64,000 nucleotides of DNA from NCBI GenBank assembly GCA_003116975.1, contig BGKB01000021.1, positions 248,001-312,000 on the forward strand, written 5' to 3'. This document shows positions 29,430 through 43,800 of this stretch, piece after piece; the stretch's first letter is position 1; the number at the start of each line of letters is the position of its first letter. Under the pieces are notes generated by a model. It ran no database searches. It was not told where the DNA came from and saw only the letters and a program-made list of their open reading frames with translations. This DNA comes from Aurantiochytrium sp. KH105 (lineage: Eukaryota > Sar > Bigyra > Thraustochytrida > Thraustochytriidae). The position numbers were made by a program, and so were the translations under genes.

Positions 29430-30740
29430 ATGGCGACCCCTTCACGCGCGAACGAGACGCTGGGCGGCGCCACGGGTGTTGGCCCCGGGCCCGAAGACGA
29501 TGACTTTGTGCACGAGAGCATCCTACGACAGTTTGAACTCGTGCAGAAACTGGGACACAGCCCCTTCGCAGTTGTCTGGAAAGCCATCGACAAACGCACG
29601 CGTGGGGCCGTAGCACTTAAAAAGTTGTACGGAGCCTTTGATGACGCCAAGCGTGCGCAGCAGGCCTATAGAGAGCTCGCAATTCTTGAACGTCTGCAAG
29701 GCTCAGACGTGATCGTCCAACTTCGGAACGTCTTGCTTCCCAGCAACTCGAACAGCGTCCGCGACGCCTACCTTGTCTTTGGGGTCTGGGACACGGATCT
29801 CTTCGCGCTCATTCGCGCTGGCGTCCTCGAAGACAAGCATAACGCCTACATCACCGTACAAATCTTAGAGGGCCTTGCGCATATTCATCGTTCAGGTTTT
29901 GTTCATCGCGACATCAAACCGAGCAACATTCTCATCAATGCTCGATGCGAAGTGCAAATTTGCGATTTTGGCCACGCGCGGTCCATTCAATCACAGCCGC
30001 ATACAGAATCGCACGAGCAGCCTGTATCGTACACTCGTTCTTCCCCAAATCTCGCGCAGGCCGAGCATGCGGAGGACGTTGCGCACCTTCACAACGAGGT
30101 GGATGCAGGCCAAGAGAACGCCACGAGAGATCATACGTTGTTGCCCTTTCCTCCTATGACTGACTACCTTGGCTCCCGATGGTATCGTGCTCCAGAGAGC
30201 TTACTTGGCGCTATCCACGTGCAAACTGCCGTCGACATATGGGGAGTCGGATGCGTGCTTGGCGAACTCATCCTGCGCGAGCCTCTTTTCCCAGGCCATT
30301 CAACCACACATCAGCTGCAGCTCATTCTGGAGATGACAGGTTTACCTTCAGAAGAAGAGCTTCAAGATCTAGATGCTCCAACTGCTCTTGAGCAGCTCGA
30401 CCCCAAGATCATTGGTCGCATCGAGCCAAGAGCCACAAGCGAAATGTTTCCAATCAGTTCAGGGGAGCTCCTCGACTTTTTACGCGCATGCCTGCAATTT
30501 ACTCCTACCCGACGCATCACATGTAATCAAGCACTGACGCATCCCTTTGTCATTGAATTTTTCCATGAATCCTATGACGCAGAAACAGCCGAACCCGTTG
30601 AGCCTCTTGAGCTTGACGACGATACTGTCCACCGCTCAAAAGTCTATTATCGCGCGATCCGCGAAAACGTTGACAAGCGTACAAAAAAAGTGCGAAATCA
30701 ACTTGGCGCCGCCAATCGATTCGGATACACGCTCACCTGA
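29430..30740 (+). CDS. ERK7/MAPK15-like atypical MAP kinase
   Basis: A 436-residue kinase closest in wording to ERK7/ERK8 (MAPK15), which acts at basal bodies and cilia and in autophagy in other eukaryotes. Residues visible: catalytic K64 (VALKK), E82, HRDIKPSN (159-166), DFG (179-181), TDY (244-246) and SRWYRAPE. A diagnostic stretch STTHQLQLILEMTGLPSEEEL mirrors MAPK15. Oddities are a degenerate glycine loop (GHSPFAVV in place of G-x-G-x-x-G), DFG followed by HARS, and about 55 extra hydrophilic residues (187-241) between HARS and the TDY site. The C-terminal tail is short, unlike animal MAPK15. I chose the ATG at 29,430 (ggggaATGg). The frame extends 85 codons upstream, but that part is unlike any kinase and runs into leader repeats. 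It is convergent with TRRAP. Confidence 0.85.
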   Translation: MATPSRANETLGGATGVGPGPEDDDFVHESILRQFELVQKLGHSPFAVVWKAIDKRTRGAVALKKLYGAFDDAKRAQQAYRELAILERLQGSDVIVQLRNVLLPSNSNSVRDAYLVFGVWDTDLFALIRAGVLEDKHNAYITVQILEGLAHIHRSGFVHRDIKPSNILINARCEVQICDFGHARSIQSQPHTESHEQPVSYTRSSPNLAQAEHAEDVAHLHNEVDAGQENATRDHTLLPFPPMTDYLGSRWYRAPESLLGAIHVQTAVDIWGVGCVLGELILREPLFPGHSTTHQLQLILEMTGLPSEEELQDLDAPTALEQLDPKIIGRIEPRATSEMFPISSGELLDFLRACLQFTPTRRITCNQALTHPFVIEFFHESYDAETAEPVEPLELDDDTVHRSKVYYRAIRENVDKRTKKVRNQLGAANRFGYTLT

Positions 30741-30965
30741 AAGAAGTAAGACCTTGCGGCGAAGATGAAAGCTTGTTTCCCTCTTCGCATTTCACGCAGA
30801 CGTACTTCACTATTTCTTTATTTCTTTTCTTTTTTTGTGTTCTTGGATTTATCCCTTTGCTTGGAGTGGAGCAAGCATCAGTAAATGGATGAGCACTACA
30901 ACCGTGCCATCCTTCAGATCAATTCTTTTTCATATCAAGATAAAGATTGTGTTTACTATATCAGA

Positions 30966-33900
30966 CTAGAACCAAGGCAACAATGTTGCATCAAGCTTTG
31001 CCAGTCGCTTTGCATCAGTCGCTTCTTGTATGAGGCGCGCCACACCTTGATCGCCCGCAATTGGTTCCTTGGGAGAGAGACCCTCTGCGACAGAGCCAGT
31101 TAGCTTGACTTGACGTTCCAAGTCCTTGGGACTGGCCACCGGCGGATCAGCATCTGCTCTTGCAGTCTCACGGTCCGCCTTGGGGCCTGCCACATTATTC
31201 GTCGAGAAGGACTCCATACGCGCGTCGATAACCTTCATGTTCCTCCGCAGTTTGCGATAGAGGTCGCTTGGCGCCACGGCAGCAGATTCAGGGTACTTGA
31301 ACATTACCTGCAAATCGTCGAACAGATATGACTCGAGAAACGAGCGCAAACCTGTGCGGTTAACAGGATCGTGTGTGACACAATCCGACACTGTCGTGAG
31401 AACATTGGTAAAACGTCCCTGAACGCCGGCGGGAGTCAGGAGGTGGGCCAGGTTACGAGTCAAGCGGAAGGGAACCTGCAAATCGTCGTTGATGAGGTCC
31501 CCGCGTCCATCGTGGGTGTAACCCGGTCGAAACTCAACGTTCAAAAGACTCATATCCTCGCGCAAAAGCTGCCGCGCTGGACTCTGGTGTCCTGTCGAAA
31601 GGAGATACGAAAGGAAGGAGGACAGCGCTAAGCTACTCGTAAGCGAGTCACGAAGCATTGAAAAGTGCCATGCCTCTTGCGCTTGCGCTCGCAAGTGATT
31701 GGCGAGGAGATACTCTGGCACGACCTCGCACACGCGCGAGTAAGCCTCCACCCGCGTCTTCTTCAGATCGATTGGAGCTCCCCTCCCTCCTTCTGCCAGA
31801 ACACCTGTGCCAGACACCTCGCTGCCATGCAAGACGTCTACTAAATAGGCCGCAGATGCAACCTTGGCATGCGCCACGCCCTCGCGGCGCATGCTCTCCT
31901 CAAAGAGTACGGCGAGACTCTTCGTCCCAGGAGAGTCTGACTGAAGTGCCAGACGCGCGTGAATGGGGACGAGAACCGGGAGCTCTATACGCAACTGGCC
32001 CCGGCGCACCGACGCATTGGCGCGGTCAAGCATATCATTCAGCAAAACCTTGAGCTGGACGGCCCGCTGATCCGCTTCCGTGAAGTTGAGCGGAGACGAC
32101 TTGATGATGAAGTGGTGCGATCGCCCATTCGCGGAGCGAAAGCCGACTCCAGGCTGCGAAAAGCCCGAGTCCCGACGAAAGTAAATTTGTGGGTCGAATC
32201 CTGCGAGCTGGGGGTGATTGCTCAAGCAAGGCTCCTGCAAGCCGTCCTTGAGCATGTGCATTCCCGGAATGTGCAGGGTCTCAGGAACCAAGGTGGCCAT
32301 ATTTCGCGACCACTTGGTGAGTGACGCCTCATTTCCGCGCGTAGCGTAGAGCGCATCCGTGAGCATGGCCTTCCAACGCCCTACACGCAAGATAATTGCA
32401 GCATAGGACATCTCCCGGCCGCCCACGGAGCGACCGTCGACAGGTATCCGACCTCGACGCAGCAATGCAAGGTGCTCCGGGTTCGGCTGAAAGTCATCCT
32501 CGAATGGTTTGCGAAGCCGCGTGATGAGCTCCTTGTGCTGCTCCGAACGAGCCACATTTTGCTCGGAAAACATTTTTGCGCACAAGCGCTCGAGCATTTG
32601 CCACATTTGAAACATGCGAATGGCCTCTGGGTCCGCACGCGTGCCAGGGTCCACATCCATGCTGCTGGCCACAAGATCCTCCTGTACGAGCTCGCTCGAG
32701 GCCACCTGAATGCATTTCTCGAGCAGCATGTGAATGGTTGAGTGCATCTCTTCGAGCGGATCATGGCGCTTCACCAGCATAGACAGCTCTTCAATGAGCG
32801 TCTCTGCCTCTTGGCAAAAGCGTCCATTTGCCATATGGAACTGATGTAACGCTGTCTTCAATTCCGAGGCGGATCGCGTAGAAGAGCTCGTCTCGCTCGA
32901 GTTCCCAGAGGGAGAAGTCACGCCCCCAGACATGTCATCCGTGCTACTCGTCGTCGTGACACCCGCCCCCACCCCGGTGGGTGTGCTCACAGAATTGGAA
33001 CGCGCCACAGCGACGCGCTTGCGTTGCGAGTCCCTGTTAAAGTAATGAGCTCGCAATGTATAATACACGGCGTTTGGATACTCTCGGCTCAGTAGCGCAA
33101 GCAAGTGTTTGGCAATCTCCACCACCTGCGACGATGACATGGACACCATTCCCACAAGCTGCGTCGTCCACGGAAGCCAGATCCACGTCGGAATCATCGG
33201 AAGGTGCATCATGACGCTGTTTGCGACGCTCGACAGCGACGCGACGTCGGCGACGTTGCTGGGGTCTTCCTTGCTTTCGCTGACCATGGCTTCGGCCCGA
33301 AGTCGCCAAAGCACTTTGGGCAAGAGAACTCTGGCCTCTGCGCTGCCGTGCTTGATTGCCTGCAGGATGCCCCCGGTTAAAATTGTGCACAGGTCGCGAT
33401 CCACAAAGGGATACGTGCTCGAGTCGCCGGTCTCCTTGGCACAGATCAGACGGTCGGCGTACATTGCCCAGTCGAGCCACGAACTCGCATGGCCGTGTGT
33501 CTGAACGGAATGAGCGAAGAGGCTATGCACCACTTGCGGGCCGTCGTCGAGCTGCTCTTGCATCGCAGCGCGCAGTCTGAACAGCTCTGCGCGGTTTTCC
33601 ACACCAAAACCCGAAATATCAAGCTCGAGAAGACTCGCCAGCGCCCCGGCAAGGTGTCGCTTTTTGGAGACGAAGACGGCAGACTTGCTGCAATTCAATA
33701 CATTCAGCACGCGCTCCCGAAGAATAATGAAACTCTCCTCGGCGGATCCTCTAGCCCTCGTCAGCGATGTGCTGCCGAGAATGTTCAGGCTCTCATCGAC
33801 CATGCCACGCTTTCGGTACACCTTGGCTCGCTCTAAAACCGTCCATCGCATGTCCTGGCTCACTTTGAGAATGCGAATCTGTTCAGGATGCAGCTCCAGC

Positions 33901-34799
33901 GAACCTGTCGTTGAGCCGTTCTTGACGGCATTTGACATGCGCCGAAGGGTTTCCTCAAACACGCGAATCCCGAGCCTAAACACGCTCAGACGCGAGCAAA
34001 GCAGATCGTCCCAGTCTTTGGGATCCTCGCTCTGAGCAGGAATGCGTTCGCGCCAGCGTTGCAAGAGCCTGCTAATCATGGATGACTTCTGCGTCACCGG
34101 AGAGCTTGCTTGCACGCTCGACATACTTGCCGAGCTCGCAGACCGCTGGAAGCCGCTTGCCGCACCTCCGCTGCCTGATGGAGGGTTCGTTGACTTCAGA
34201 GCCCCTGCAACCTTGACCACGTTGGAGAGGTATGCAATGGACTCTTCCAGCTCAACGAGGCGCTGACAGCTAAAGAGCAGGTCTTTGCGTCGTTCGCTTC
34301 CGCCGTTGACCCCTTGCGTCGCCCATTCCAGCAAGAACGCGTTGGCGGACTGCCGCCAAATATTATCAATGTCTTGTTGCGGTTTGGACTCCTGAATAGC
34401 AAGCGAGATGTTTAGAAGCGCTGCCCGCACGCGTAGCAAGTTTGGATGCAAATGCAAAGGCAGGTACGGACGGTCTTGTGCGGTTTGCAAATGTATGTTT
34501 TGCAAATGATCAATCTCTTGCGCAAGCAAAGGCTTGATCTTACCGGACCAATCTGGACTTGTTACGCGCGCCTGGCACTCCAAAATTGCCTCGGCGTCTC
34601 CATGCGCAACAGCGACGTCGCGGAACTCCTCCCACTGACCCAGACGCCTTGCGCAAGCCCCCCAGCGAGCATACCAAAACTCCATCTCCAGAGCGCTCAC
34701 CGGCGCCGGCACCCAAAGGTACTCATCTTGATGCTGGCTCTCTGCCAACATCTGCTGGTGACTTCCCCCCGATGCGCTTTGCTGTTGTTGTTGTTGTTG

Positions 34800-34830
<31 letters not shown>

Positions 34831-37800
34831 AGGTGTGCTTGCTGATCCGCATCGCCCGAACGGCCATCCAGCATCATGAGTTCAGCGCCAGCATGCGGTT
34901 GCGACCCTCCGGGCCCTCCTTCTCTTCCCATGGCTTGGTCAAAGCCTTGCTGTTGATTTGCAACTCCAAGGTTGCCGTCCATTTGATCAAGGACAAGGGG
35001 GTCAATGAACGCCCCACCCACGCCGCCGTCGTCATGCCGTGGTCCAGCCCCTTCAAGACCAATATCATTTGCAAGATCGTCGAGCATGCCGCCAAAGTCG
35101 TCGTCGAAAAGGTCCATCGCCGCAAAATTGGCGTCATCACCCACAGGGTCAATGTTGAGAGGGCCTTGTGCGGACGGTGACAGCTTGGTCTCATGGGTAT
35201 TGGTCTCAATTGGCTGAATGACCTGAGTCTGCGGCGCAGCCTTGGGTTCTCGAATCTGGGTGCGAGCAACGAGATAGGTCCCATCGCCAGCCTCTGTCCG
35301 ACGAATCGCCTCCAAATAAGTGCGCTGGGCGTCTTGCCACGAACCACTCGTCTCGCTCGCCAGTGCCGCAAACGTCGTCGCAGCAGTGCAGCAAGAGCGA
35401 ATGATACCGTGCATCATGTCCTCATCATCGCGCCGATAGAGGTCGAAAAGGGTTCGTGTCCAGCGATTAGCATTGACACGGTCAAGACCAGGCTTTGCAG
35501 CGGCGCGCGCGGCTGCAGCGGTTGCAGACTCCACGAGGAGCTTCTTCTCCTTCTTGTCCTTTTTCTTTTTGCGCTTCCCATCCTTGTCAAGAGTTTTGGT
35601 CTTTTTCGCAGAGCCGGACGAAAAGGCGCCAGCACCAGCCGCTGCAGCTGCAGCCGCATATGGATTGCTCGATGGCGAAAATGCCTGGCCGCTTTTGCTC
35701 GACTTTGTTCCATCCGTGCTTCCAGGGGCAGCTGCCTTCTTTTGTTTCTTTTTCGGCTGCAAGGCTCCCGCATCGGACTTACGAAGATCATTTGAAGATG
35801 TCCCCAACGAGCTTGAGCTCGTGGCTGCTTTGGTCGACGATGAGTCGGCCTTTGCCTCAGCGCGCTCTGTCTGGAGCTCGGGATCGGCATTCTCGGGTGA
35901 AGACCCCTTCGCGGCTTGCAAGCCGCGAGCAGCCAGATCGCGGTGAACCCCTTTTACTTGTTGCCCAAGGATTTCGCTTGCCTCAATGGCAAGATGCCGA
36001 ACACCGAGACGGCTGCCGACAAAGTCAAGCACTTCGGGCGCTAGGATGGGAAGGGGTCGCAAGAGAACGAGGCCCTCCATGATCACTTCCACGAGATTTG
36101 GCACCTTGTGCCAACCCGCAAGTAGAGTCCACGTTGAAACGCGTCGGAGGCTAAAGGCCTGAAGAATCTCCTGAAAGGGATCCGTAGCCACGCCCGCGCG
36201 CACCTTGCGAGCCTTTCGAAGAGTAACCAGAGAATTAATCTCGTCCATCGCGTGCTGCAAGATGACCGCGCAGCGCTGGATTCCACCAAAGTATGTCACG
36301 TTGTGGGGCAAATGATATCCACGCGAAAGTAGAATCTGCAGTCCTTCGGTCATGACCATCTTTTGCTGCTCTTCGAGTGCTCGCCAAGCTTGGGGGAACA
36401 CCTCGAGCCACGTCGCTCTTGCTGTTTGCACGGACCGATCTCCGTAACCGAGCTCTTGCAAAGGCTCGACGATTGCGCTACTCGTCTTCAAACGTCGCAA
36501 CGCCGAGAGTGTGCGCCGCATCGAGTCCAGCAAGGGAAGCTGCCGTCCCGACGCTGGGCTTGCCTCTGCGCCAGGAGAAGAGTACCGCGCGATCCGAAGT
36601 TGGCACGTGGAGCCGCCATCAACAAAGGAAGACGGGTGCAGAGCAGACATGAGAATCTGCAAAGCCGCCGGGATCCAGTTGTTCTCCGCCATATGGGACC
36701 AGTCCTGGCGAATGATTGCCTGCAGTTTGGCGTACGGGCTCTTGCTTTTGAACTGTTGCGAAGCAAAAAGCTGAAAATGCTGTCTGCGCTGCTGTACATC
36801 GTGGGACATGAGTCCGGCCACCACGCGAGGCCAGAGCTGTTGGACCCACCCAATCTTGAAGCGTTCGTCTCGCGCGTGCGGATCCACCACGCGAAGGAGC
36901 AGATCCCGGTAAAGTCGCATGAGTTGACGCGCTTGGGGCAAACCGTCCAAGCGCTCGAGCTGCTCCAGCTTCACAAGAAGCTGCTGTCGTTCCTTGCTTG
37001 AAAGCTTGTTCGACAAGTGGGCTGTAGCCGCCTCGGGTTTCGACTTCGCTTTACCTGCAGACTCCGCATCTTGGCTTGCACTCGTGGCATCGACATATGC
37101 GTGCTCCTTGCTGGGAACCATCGAGGGAATGCCCGTCGACGCGTTAGGTGCCGCTGAGTCGGACGCGCGCTTCGTTGTCGTGCCAGCGCTCGACGCGGCC
37201 TTGTTGGACTTGGCCGAGGAAGAGGTGTCCGAGTTCGCCTTGCGCTTCCCAGGCGATGGAAACGGTGCAATCGCAATCCAGTTGATGCACTGCTTCACAA
37301 TTGCGCAGAGCACGAGGTCATCATGAATGTCGAGCTTATCGAGAAGCGTTTGCAAGTTCAACAGATATTGACGACGATGCGTCTCATGGCACAAAACTCT
37401 CGATCCAAGCACTTCAAGAAGGATGCACATAGTGCGCGACGAAAACTCTTGAATCGTCTCATTCGATGGCGAGAGAGGGGTCGAGACGAATAGCGTCGGG
37501 GAGCCCCCGAGCGAAGCTGCCGTTCGAGTGGCAGCCTTGGCACGATTCGTCGCGGCCCCAACGAGATCTTTAATGACCTTGTTCATAAGCTTCATCAGGG
37601 AATCCATGAAGCGATCGACTGCTTTGCTATTGTACGCGTCGACATCAAGCCGGACATCCAATACCCCTTCGCGCTGCATGAGAATGGTGGGTGGGTCGCG
37701 GCTGCACAGCACTTGGAGCAGTTGCAGTGTCTGCAAGGTACCCTTTGGACCAGCTCCAACTTCCTTGGCTTTGCGAAGAGCTTCTGCACGCGCCGCTTTT

Positions 37801-40800
37801 TGGTGCGCCGCCTTTGACGGAATGTTGAATTTTTTCCCTTTTGTTGCCTTTTTCGATCCAGCGCTGCCCTGCCCCGCCTTCGACTCCGAGCCGTCCGATG
37901 AAGCGCTGGCCTGACGACTCAGGGCCGCTTGTTTTTGCTGCTGCAAGAGCAGCGCTTGTTGATGACTATGCAACGCTTCCTGCATTGCCTTCTTACCATC
38001 GTCCGCGGCTAAAAGAAGTCTTTCCTCGATCGCATGGAAAAGGTGTGCGTAAAAATCACCATCACGTTCGCCTCGAGAGAAACTCTTCCCAGGGGACTTG
38101 GCCACCCCCGAGGATGCTGATGATGCTGCTGATGATGAGCCTGTAACACTTGTGGCCGCAGGCAACTTGTTCTTGACAGAGGTAGACTCCGGGCTGGTAT
38201 GCGAGGCGCGGGCCGACGAAGGAGACATCGATGAAGCCTTTGCAGACGACAAGGCGGCATCGGAAGCCGCAGCGCCGCCGAAGGGAATAGGCATGACCTG
38301 TCGCAAATGCGAAATGAAGGCAAGGAATTTATCGCGCGCGCCTCGCTCTGCGCACCCAAAGACGGCAGGTATGATGACACGAAGGTAACGCGCATTCTCG
38401 CGGACAAATGGCTCCGCAATGGCTTCTGCATCGGCCACAATGACCATGTCCAGGATTTCAAGAATACAGTAGAGTGTACCTGCCTTCTCTTCGGTCAAAT
38501 TGGGATCCTTGCCTGCCTCCGCTTGCGCAGCCTTTGCCGCTGCGCTTGCACCTGCGGCAGAATTCGCAGCAGCCGACTTTGCAGCAGCTTTGACCGCAGA
38601 TTCCGCCTGGTCGCCACGCTCCTTTTGCTTTTTCACCACTTGCTCAATTTGCTTTGCAAGAAAGGCGAACTTGACCCACTGACGCCGGGGCGTTGCCGGA
38701 GCTTGAGCGGCTACTTGGGGTGGTGACTTGTTCGCATCGCCGCCGCCGCCGCCGCCGCCAGACGGGGTCGGCTTGCTTGCAACCCCTATTGCTTTCTTGT
38801 TCGCCGTCGCGTGCAAGCGCGCAGCAAAGTCGAGGTTCTGCTTGATGAGATGGAGACATCTGCGCCGAAGTGCCGCAGCGTCAGACTCCTTGGCGTCTGC
38901 AAGCAGTGTACTAGCTCGTACTAAAAAGGTCAAAACCGCAGTCACGAGTGGTGGCGTCGACCTGAATCCTCGAGCCGAGTCTCTCGCTGCAGACAATCGC
39001 GCCGAAACGTCTTCGGGAGGTGCAGGGGAAGGATTGTTGCTCACGGACGTTGGTCCCGCTGGCGACACCGGGCTATTGGTACTGGATTTCGTGGACTCTT
39101 TCGTCCGGTTGCTTTGACGGTTCGATTCTTCCCACACTTCTTCCTCCGTATCTCGCGTCAATTCCCAGCGCAGAAAAAGCTCCGCGAGGTCGACAGCAAG
39201 TGTACGGTTCGGCATGCTTGGCGATACCATAAAAAGCTTGACCAGCGAGGCCACAATCGCAGGCAAAAACTGATGTCGATGCTGATAAAAGAGCTCCTGG
39301 TGACTGGCCACGAGCTGCCAAATGTGCGTGAGCTGCACAAGTTTGTGACTTTCGTCAGAGACAAGCTTCTTCGTCCATTGAATTGCTCGCGTATACTTTT
39401 GCACTTTCAATTGTTTGGCGAGCGCAGGCACCAAAAGATCGAGCGATTTCTGAACCAGATCACGGGACTCGCCCGAGTGCTCGCGTAACAAGGCAACGTA
39501 GACCTGCAGGATAATGTCTGATGGAGTCTTGTACACGTTGATGAACGTGCAAATATTCACATATGCCCACTCTTTGCTCGCAGTGTCTTCGTTCTTGAGG
39601 TGGTTCCATGCAAACTTGAGCAGGCTCTTGCGCAGCGGATCAAGCTCCTCGCTGTAATTGGCAATGAGCAGAGTCGCAAGCTTGAGCAACTGAACCTGCA
39701 ACGCGTTTCGACTTGACGGCGTTGGCTCAAAGAGCGAATGCGGCGACGTGCGAATCTTTTGCAAAAGTTGTGGAGAAAGAGCGCTTCCGCGGCCCATCGA
39801 CGACGGTCCCGTGTCCACACCCGTGGGTCTGCCTCCTCCGCCTCCTTGCGCCGTGTTTTGCGAGGGAGAGGTCGCGCCGCCAGCAACCGATGTCGCTACA
39901 TGCGTCTGCGAGTCAACAGTTCCTTGGGTGCCACCAGCTGTCTCGCTAGAAGGCCCCGACTCAAAGCCTGCGCCCGTATTCGACGAGGAACTGCCATTTC
40001 TGGAAGACGAAGAAGAGGCCGTGGCAGCGGATACAGTCGGCGTCCGCGAGCCTCCTGGGACACTTGCAATGATTTCACGCACGAGTTCCTCGCCCAAAAG
40101 ACGCCCTTCGCCCAAATCAATGCGACTCGTGTGAAAAGGTCCATTCTCGCGCGAATGTGCAAGAGTGGGAATCACAATGAGTCGAAGTGCAGCCTCCTTG
40201 ATGTGCGAGCCCATTTCGCGGTCCTGGTGAACCAGCTGCACATAATGTTTGACAACGGCGACCCGGATATCCATGACCGGGTTTTGCGCGACTTCATTGC
40301 GGTAGAATCGAAGAAGAACGGCGCTATCGCCCGTGGAGCGCACGGACGCCAAGGTGAGCATCTCGAATGGAACGGCTGCCGCAGTCACGAGCAAATGCTC
40401 ATTTTGGTGAGTACTTTGCGGACTCGCACCACTCGATGCCGAAACATCGCGGCGCTGCAGGTCGCGCCCGATTGACTTTGTCGCGTGGCGAAAGTGCGCC
40501 ATGAAGATATTGCTCATGTTGCTGTAGAATTCCCGCTGGCGCCAAGAAAGGTGCTCTTCCTGCCGAAGGTAGCTCAACAGTCGCCGATCGCGCCATACAG
40601 ACAACAAGGTCTCGTACAGATTCAAACGCACGGATAGCCACTGTGGAATGTATCGCATCACAATGTGAATAATGTCCACGGCGTGAAATGCAAGCACGAT
40701 ATGTTCCTGTCGACTCGTAGACTTGTCCGCGCCATTGCCGAGCGAGAGCATCGTGGTGATGAGACGATTCGTGTGCTCGGGCCTCAGCAACTCTGCGCGG

Positions 40801-43800
40801 AGTTTGCCCGCTTGCGGCATCGTCAAAAGCTGCTTGCAGAGCCGCACGAGATCCTTGTTGTGGACCATTTCCGCAAGCAGATAGGTGATCACCCGGGCAG
40901 GAAATCGATGGCAGATGAGCTGAAGAGGCTCCTTTATCGGCGAGGAGAGGTGGCCCGGGATGCGGAAGAATGGGGTGGTGTTGGGCGACGAGGCCGGCGT
41001 GCTTGAAAACATGCGTTCCACCGTCAGTCGCTGTGCTGCCGTCTCGAGACGGACCACGTGGGTCATGATCATTTTCAAGTTGTCCATGATGTTTCGCTCC
41101 GGAAAATGCGAAAGGACGCGCAGAATTTCGCTCGCCAGGTCAAGTCCCATGAGCTTTCGATCCGTGCGAAGCTCGCCTTCCGAAGAGAGCGTTTCCACGG
41201 GCGGTGGCTGCATGAGGATGGTGCGAAGCTGTGCGACCAAATTAGAAGCGACAGTGGAGATGGTGGCCTGTGATTTGAAGGTCTCAACAATGGCGAGAGT
41301 GCCTTGCAGCATGGGCGGAGAAAGCTCAAGGTCGACAGCCGCATTCGTCTGCAGGAATTCTGATTCCGTGCTGCGAATTGACCGTGTCACAACCTTGAGC
41401 AGATCCGAGACCACCTGCGCGGGCACCGCTTTGGCCACATCTTGGGCATCAGAGCTCAGTCGCTCATGCGAGAGCTTCTCAATGACATGCAGACCGCTTT
41501 GCGCAGAACGACTCACGCAAGGCCAAGAGCTCAGAGCGGACGTGATGACCAGCTTGACAGCCCGATCACGAACAGTACGAGACGTGTCGGTGGCGTCCAT
41601 TTTCCGAACGAGATCGACGCCACCTCGTGCAAGGCAGGCGCGCATCAAATCCACGGCCACGACGCGCAAAGCCACGCTGCGCGGCACGTCTGGAAAGGAA
41701 TATTGGCCGGCGTGCAAGCAGCCAGGGGTGTGTTCACTTGAAGCAAAGGAGGTCGGCGCCGCCTTGACGTTGTGAAGTCGCGAGTTGTATTCTAGACAGA
41801 CGACGTAGCTGCGCTCGCTGCTCGGACGAGCTGCCATATCTACGAGGACAATGGCGTCCGCCATGGTCTGGATAATTCGCGTTTTGATATTCTCGTCGCT
41901 CAAGTCAATCGGGCACGGATCCTGGTCGAGCAAGAAGGCTAGCACGTCGAGGATGACGACCTGCATTCCGCTGGTGCGCTTGCGCACAGTATGCGAAAGC
42001 AACGTGTGCCGCAGTGAGACCAGGCCGCGTCGGTCCAGCGCAATGAGCTCTCCGATGGAACGCTGGCACAACCGGGACAAGAGAGTAAAAGCTCGCTTGC
42101 CCGCTTGTCGACTTGGCTGGTAGTGGCTCTTCACGAGCTGAAGCAGCGCCTTGGCAGAGGTCGCTTGCCTTCGCGTGAGTTCCTTTTCTGATGGGGCGTT
42201 GTTTTGGGTTGTTGAAGCTTGGCCATCTTCGGCTGCCGTCGCTGCAGCTGCTGATGCAGGTGTTGAGTCTGTTGAGCTCGATGTGGCGGTGGGAGTCGTC
42301 TCAACTTCCATGGGATCCCTTGTGTTTGTGGACGCAGCTGCCGAAGGAACGTCTTGCGAAGCAAGATGACACGCAATAAGAACCTCTTGCACACCGGTCG
42401 ATGCATGGAAAAAGACGTCAATACCAAAAGGCTCCTGATGGGTCTCAAGCGCAAAGATGAAAATGTCAAGGATCGTGGCTTGCTGAGAAATAATCCATTT
42501 CGATCCAGCAATCGAAATGAGGTGCCGCAGCCCAATGCAAGCTCCTAGCCGCATTTCCCAGCGCGTTTCGCAAGCTGCGGCTCCGAGTCTTTCAACAAGA
42601 TCGCGCAAGATTGGCTCCGCGGCTGTGCCAGCGGGGCCATCTCCGTGATCCAGCGAGGGAACATCGAGAGCGAGCGCAATTGTTCTCGCAAGGCGGTCAA
42701 TCATGAGCAGAGCTAGACGTGTGTGTGCAGGACATGCAGTAGTGATCATGCGCACGATAACTTCGTTGCCAACGGTTGCATCCACGCCGGCACCGACAAC
42801 GGCAGCGGCAGAGATACGCTCGGCATGCTCGGACTCTTCCCCGCCGCCTTCGCTCGAGATGCTTGCAGCACGACGACGTCCCATGTGCGGATTCGCAGCT
42901 CCGGGTGGGGCGATGCCAGCAAACGTGGCCCCCGAGTCCATAACCACAACTGGAGACGTCTCGCCACTTCCTGCACGCGTACCGCCCGCAGAACTTGCAC
43001 TATTCGACTCAAAGCCCGAAGGGCGCGTGCGCACTGCTGAAGCCATGGCGGCAACAACAATGAACTCAAGAATTCCCTGCAAAAGTGGCCACGTTGAATT
43101 GCGCATCTGATGATCACAGCTCGCCTCTGCAAGACCAAACAGAGCGTCTACGAGGAGTTCCCTCTGCGCCAGCTTGAGGGCGTCGACGCCTTCCGACGCT
43201 GCAAGAGACGGCGTTTGGTAAAAAGGCACCTTGTCAATCTTTTCCTCAATAAAAGCGCGCATGGTGTTGAGGCCTTGAGGTGGCGTTTGGGAAAGTGGGA
43301 GGTCGGCGAGGTCGCTGGTATCAAGCATGTGCGCCACACATGCAAAGAGAAGCTGAACAGCCTTTTGCTTGTAATATTCAGCGTCCTCTAGAATGGCCAA
43401 GAGACCTTGACTCGCTCTCTGCTTGGGTGCAAGTGCAGACACTGGCGTGTACAGCGCTCGCTGCACTGGCGTGTGCGTGGAACTTGTTCCCGATGCCCCG
43501 GTCCATATTGCGTCGACGGTATTACCAGCTAGGCTAGGCATTGTAGGTGCCTGGTGCAGCGGAGATCTTGCCCCGCCACCCGCAAGAGCGGCCATTGCTG
43601 AAGACAAAAGACCGCCTGGCCGCTGTCGCTTGGGGGAGATCACGCCGCCGCCCAACGACGACTGGCTGTCACCGTCTACGCCCCCCGCAAGAGCAGTGAT
43701 CCACTTGACGCCAAGCTCAGGTTGATGCGTTTCGTGCAAAAAGGCACTTGCGCTGCGGGCTACCTGATCGAGGCAGAAATGCAACTTGGCGCCCCCGCTG

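Noticed and set aside
34446-35180. Poly-leucine 'membrane' frame on the plus strand
   Set aside because: It is the antisense reading of the poly-Gln CAG/CAA tract in TRRAP.
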